A stretch of 7,996 nucleotides of DNA from contig JAFGUL010000012.1 in the NCBI GenBank assembly GCA_016938535.1, positions 1 through 7,996 on the forward strand, read 5' to 3'. This stretch comes from Candidatus Delongbacteria bacterium (GTDB lineage Bacteria > Delongbacteria > UBA4055). The notes below the pieces were generated by a model. The model was not told the origin of the DNA. It ran no database searches and worked only from the letters and a program-made list of their open reading frames with translations. Made by a program: the position numbers and the translations under genes. Below, one piece after another: positions 5,974 to 7,996 of this stretch. How positions within the stretch are numbered: the first letter of the stretch is position 1; every line of letters starts with the position of its first letter.

Positions 5974-7138
5974 ATTCGTTTATTTTGGAATTTATATATG
6001 ATGTGATGTCGTGAATGTCAAGTTCGGATTTGGTGCCGAATTTATTATCGTGAAGAGTGAAGAGGTTGTTGTCAACGAGATCAGGATCAACTTCAATATA
6101 GAAAGGAACACCTATTTCGTTGTACTTTTCGATCCTCATGTCCAGCGTGCCTTTATCGTCGGTTAAAGTCTTGAAGTGCTTATTAAGGTCATTCTTTATT
6201 CGTTCCGTCGCGATCCTGGTTCTCTGATCAACCACGCTTAAAGGAAATACCACACATTTTACTGGGGAGATCTGCGGAGAAAGTTTTAAAGTGGTAATGA
6301 TAGAAGTTCTCACTCTCTGCTGACTGAAATTATTTAGAAGTGCTGCAAGTATTAATTTCTCGACATCTATCTGAATCTCGATCACATGCGGAAATCCGTC
6401 ATATTCGCGCAGGTCATCGTGAACAAAACACCTCTGCTTTTTATCGTCGGGGAATTTCTTGTCATAGTTCTCGAACTCAAAATCTATCTTGTTCGAAACC
6501 CATGCTATCGGTTCAGCTCCGAAGTGAAAAATATTCTTGATAACATATCTGTCAAAGAAATAATGTTCTGTATCGGTAATATCTTCAAGCTTTTCGTACT
6601 CAACTTCGAGCTCTTCATCCTTCAGACCGATCTTATAAATATATTCCATAGTAAATTCAAGCCATGATGACAGCATATCTTTTGAAGTTGAGGGTATTGT
6701 CGCGTACTGGAGAAAGAGTTTTTTGCCTTTGTGATTATGGAAAACGAATTTATTGTTTTTAAATTTTTCCACAGGTGTTTCGATCACCCTTGATATACCG
6801 AAAGGTGCCTGAATATTGTCTTCCGCAAAAATCTCTATAAGATATTCTGTTCCCAGCCTCGGAGTGATCTGTGCTATGTGCCGAATGTTGCTGAGTTTTT
6901 TTGATGTACTGTTCTCCCAGCTCTTTAAAAGATCTTCTTTCATTTTTTCACCGAGCTGTCCGTATTTCCATGTTACTTTCAAAGGGTCATCGTAATCCTG
7001 GAATTCTGTAAGAAAAGTCTTTTTTTTCAAAAAATCCAGTATAACAGCCAACGGATCAGCTATCTCTTTAGCTTCGGCTTTCTTTTCAAGGTATTTGAAT
7101 CCCTTGCTTTCGAATTTGTCTTTTTTTGAAAACAGCAT
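5972..7138 (-). CDS. Glycyl-tRNA synthetase-like protein, probably catalytically inactive
   Basis: This 388-residue class II synthetase relative is shorter than bacterial alpha2-type GlyRS (about 450-500). Residues 56-74 (WKYGQLGEKMKEDLLKSW) resemble the YDYGPLGxxLKxNL region of GlyRS. PFGISRV (112-118) matches the LPFGIAQ segment, NKIDFEF (216-222) matches NRTDFDL, and VIEIQIDVEKLILAAL (252-267) matches the motif 3 region VIEPSAGxDRxxLA. Residues 285-388 form a good GlyRS-like anticodon-binding domain, including DDKGTLDMRIEKYNEIGVPF (327-346). The catalytic residues look lost: the FRNE of motif 2 is PVEK (122-125), and the motif 3 arginine is Lys261. The domain inserted between motifs 1 and 2 is largely missing. 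The frame is intact, so this is not simple decay. A GGAGG site inside the end of recO drives the ATG at 7138. The role is unknown: possibly RNA or DNA binding, or a protein scaffold. The alternative is a very divergent active synthetase. Confidence 0.8.
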   Translation of the reverse strand: MLFSKKDKFESKGFKYLEKKAEAKEIADPLAVILDFLKKKTFLTEFQDYDDPLKVTWKYGQLGEKMKEDLLKSWENSTSKKLSNIRHIAQITPRLGTEYLIEIFAEDNIQAPFGISRVIETPVEKFKNNKFVFHNHKGKKLFLQYATIPSTSKDMLSSWLEFTMEYIYKIGLKDEELEVEYEKLEDITDTEHYFFDRYVIKNIFHFGAEPIAWVSNKIDFEFENYDKKFPDDKKQRCFVHDDLREYDGFPHVIEIQIDVEKLILAALLNNFSQQRVRTSIITTLKLSPQISPVKCVVFPLSVVDQRTRIATERIKNDLNKHFKTLTDDKGTLDMRIEKYNEIGVPFYIEVDPDLVDNNLFTLHDNKFGTKSELDIHDITSYINSKINE

Positions 7139-7139
7139 T

Positions 7140-7883
7140 TTAAACCTCCGAAATTTCCAGACCTGCGATATGCACAGGCTGATTCAGGTGATACCCGGTG
7201 TATATTCTGTACATTTCTCTGAACTCTGCGTATTCTTTTAGGGTAATGTAATCCAATTTGTGAATTTGCGCAAATTTAATGCTGTGAAATTGACTTAATC
7301 TGTCATAAAGAGCTTTGGATACTCCGTATGCCGATCCGCTTTCGAGAGGTTTGTTTCTGCAGAAAAAAAGCCCGTTCTCCGACTGAAGATAACAGTTTTG
7401 GGCATCTTCATTATCTCTGAATGAGAATGATATCCCCAGGCACCAGGCAAGCTGATAATAAAAGTAAATGGCCGTCGTTACGGGGCAGGGATCGCTATTG
7501 TCGAGAGATTCGAGAAGTTTACGGGTCAGATGGAAGATAAGCCTGTAATCTTTGTCGTCATATAAGTTCGAGAAAAGAAGAGTTTTGAATATACTTAGAG
7601 CAGTTTGAGTTTTATTGTAGCTTTTCCTCAAATTATCGTATGATTCTATTATTGAACAGTCGGTAAGTTTTAAATTCTTGCCGTGCTGCTCGAGTTTCAG
7701 ATCAACGAGATTGACCGCCTGCAGGTCTGATTTTGAACTGTTCTTCTTCGAATTATATCCGAATTTCGGAAATTCGATCATACCTAGATCGGGAGTAAGA
7801 GCAGAAATAACTGCCGAAGTGTCCTTATGTCTCGAGTTCTTTAAAATTATGCCTGTTGTAAATATGATCTTTGAGCCTGTCAT
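7140..7883 (-). CDS. recO: DNA repair protein RecO
   Basis: RecO anneals single strands and, with RecR, loads RecA onto SSB-coated DNA in RecF-pathway recombinational repair. This 247-residue protein has the usual length. Its N-terminal OB fold is recognised by GIILKNSRHKDTSAVISALT (11-30), PDLGMIEFPKFG (31-42) and LVDLKLEQHGKNLKLTDC. The C-terminal helical domain includes LLESL, FYYQLAWCLGI (141-151) and a late LKEYAEFREMYRIYTGYHL segment. The zinc loop (CxxC...CxxC in many RecO proteins) is reduced to about two cysteines, Cys164 and Cys175, so zinc binding is doubtful. The ATG at 7883 overlaps the stop of the upstream gene as ATGA. The stop is 1 nt before the GlyRS-like gene. Divergence is high, but the architecture supports the call. 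Confidence 0.85.
   Translation of the reverse strand: MTGSKIIFTTGIILKNSRHKDTSAVISALTPDLGMIEFPKFGYNSKKNSSKSDLQAVNLVDLKLEQHGKNLKLTDCSIIESYDNLRKSYNKTQTALSIFKTLLFSNLYDDKDYRLIFHLTRKLLESLDNSDPCPVTTAIYFYYQLAWCLGISFSFRDNEDAQNCYLQSENGLFFCRNKPLESGSAYGVSKALYDRLSQFHSIKFAQIHKLDYITLKEYAEFREMYRIYTGYHLNQPVHIAGLEISEV
7145..7149 (-). promoter_or_regulatory. Ribosome binding site of the GlyRS-like gene, inside recO
   Basis: GGAGG lies within the last sense codons of recO (TCG GAG GTT TAA A ATG), 6 nt before the ATG at 7138. Because the stop and the next start are 1 nt apart, ribosomes finishing recO can restart directly, which indicates coupled expression. Confidence 0.85.
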
Positions 7884-7996
7884 TTTTTTATTCTGATAAT
7901 TGAGCCGGGAACGACTGATTTATAATGCCTGATAAGCACTATCTGATTAGGATTGGTTCTTTCGACGGTTTCGCCCACAGTATTTTTAATTTCATC
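7880..7996 (-). CDS. Unidentified protein, C-terminal end only
   Basis: On the minus strand an open frame enters at the window edge and runs 38 codons to a TGA (7882-7880), which overlaps the recO start codon as ATGA. The readable end includes VGETVERTNPNQIVLIRHYK and finishes VVPGSIIRIKK, a strand-rich, basic C-terminus. I do not recognise the family. The 4-nt overlap with recO, the absence of a good ribosome binding site for recO, and the matching strand make this a real upstream operon member rather than chance. The start lies outside the window. Confidence 0.6.
   Translation of the reverse strand, partial: DEIKNTVGETVERTNPNQIVLIRHYKSVVPGSIIRIKK

Noticed and set aside
6340..6667. Two plus-strand open frames inside the GlyRS-like gene
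   Set aside because: They overlap each other and an intact minus-strand gene that has clear homology landmarks and a good ribosome binding site.
5972..7138. The GlyRS-like gene as a decaying pseudogene
   Set aside because: The frame is uninterrupted for 388 codons, the anticodon-binding domain is well kept and the ribosome binding site is strong, which fits a maintained protein better than decay.
1..7996. CRISPR arrays, tRNA or rRNA genes, insertion sequences, direct repeats
   Set aside because: No regularly spaced repeats, cloverleaf-like sequence, transposase-like protein or long inverted repeats were seen by eye. Coding genes fill almost the whole window.

Overview
The window is a densely packed bacterial segment. 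It has moderately AT-rich codons, clear Shine-Dalgarno sites ahead of most genes, and no RNA genes, insertion sequences or repeats. The diaminopimelate epimerase has a form of the active-site loop that I associate with the Bacteroidetes/FCB side of the tree. Good Shine-Dalgarno sites argue against Bacteroidetes proper, so an uncultured FCB-type candidate phylum is a reasonable but unproven guess. DapF implies DAP-dependent lysine or peptidoglycan synthesis. IorAB implies anaerobic, ferredoxin-linked metabolism of aromatic 2-oxoacids.

Left block (+ strand, 1-1702): the 3' end of iorA, then iorB and dapF, separated by 11 nt and by a 4-nt ATGA overlap, so they are probably one transcript. The visible IorA end lacks the C-terminal ferredoxin-like domain of the archaeal enzyme.

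Middle block (+ strand, 1855-5938): a 152-nt intergenic region with a possible promoter is followed by four tightly spaced genes that all encode membrane proteins. The first has a signal peptide, a long acidic helical extracytoplasmic part, one membrane helix and a C-terminal domain that I recognise as DUF6754-like. The second is a six-helix protein. The third is a bitopic protein with a large exported domain and a conserved TGQLDG...GAAEYE segment. The fourth has about seven helices. The cluster ends in a strong intrinsic terminator. It looks like an uncharacterised envelope complex, and it is the best candidate here for an undescribed system.

Right block (- strand, 7996-5972): the end of an unidentified gene, recO, and a gene for a glycyl-tRNA synthetase-like protein. 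They are linked by an ATGA overlap and by a 1-nt gap with an embedded ribosome binding site. The GlyRS-like protein keeps the class II fold landmarks and the anticodon-binding domain, but it has lost the motif 2 and motif 3 arginines and the insertion domain. It is therefore probably a catalytically dead paralogue, translated together with a DNA-repair protein.
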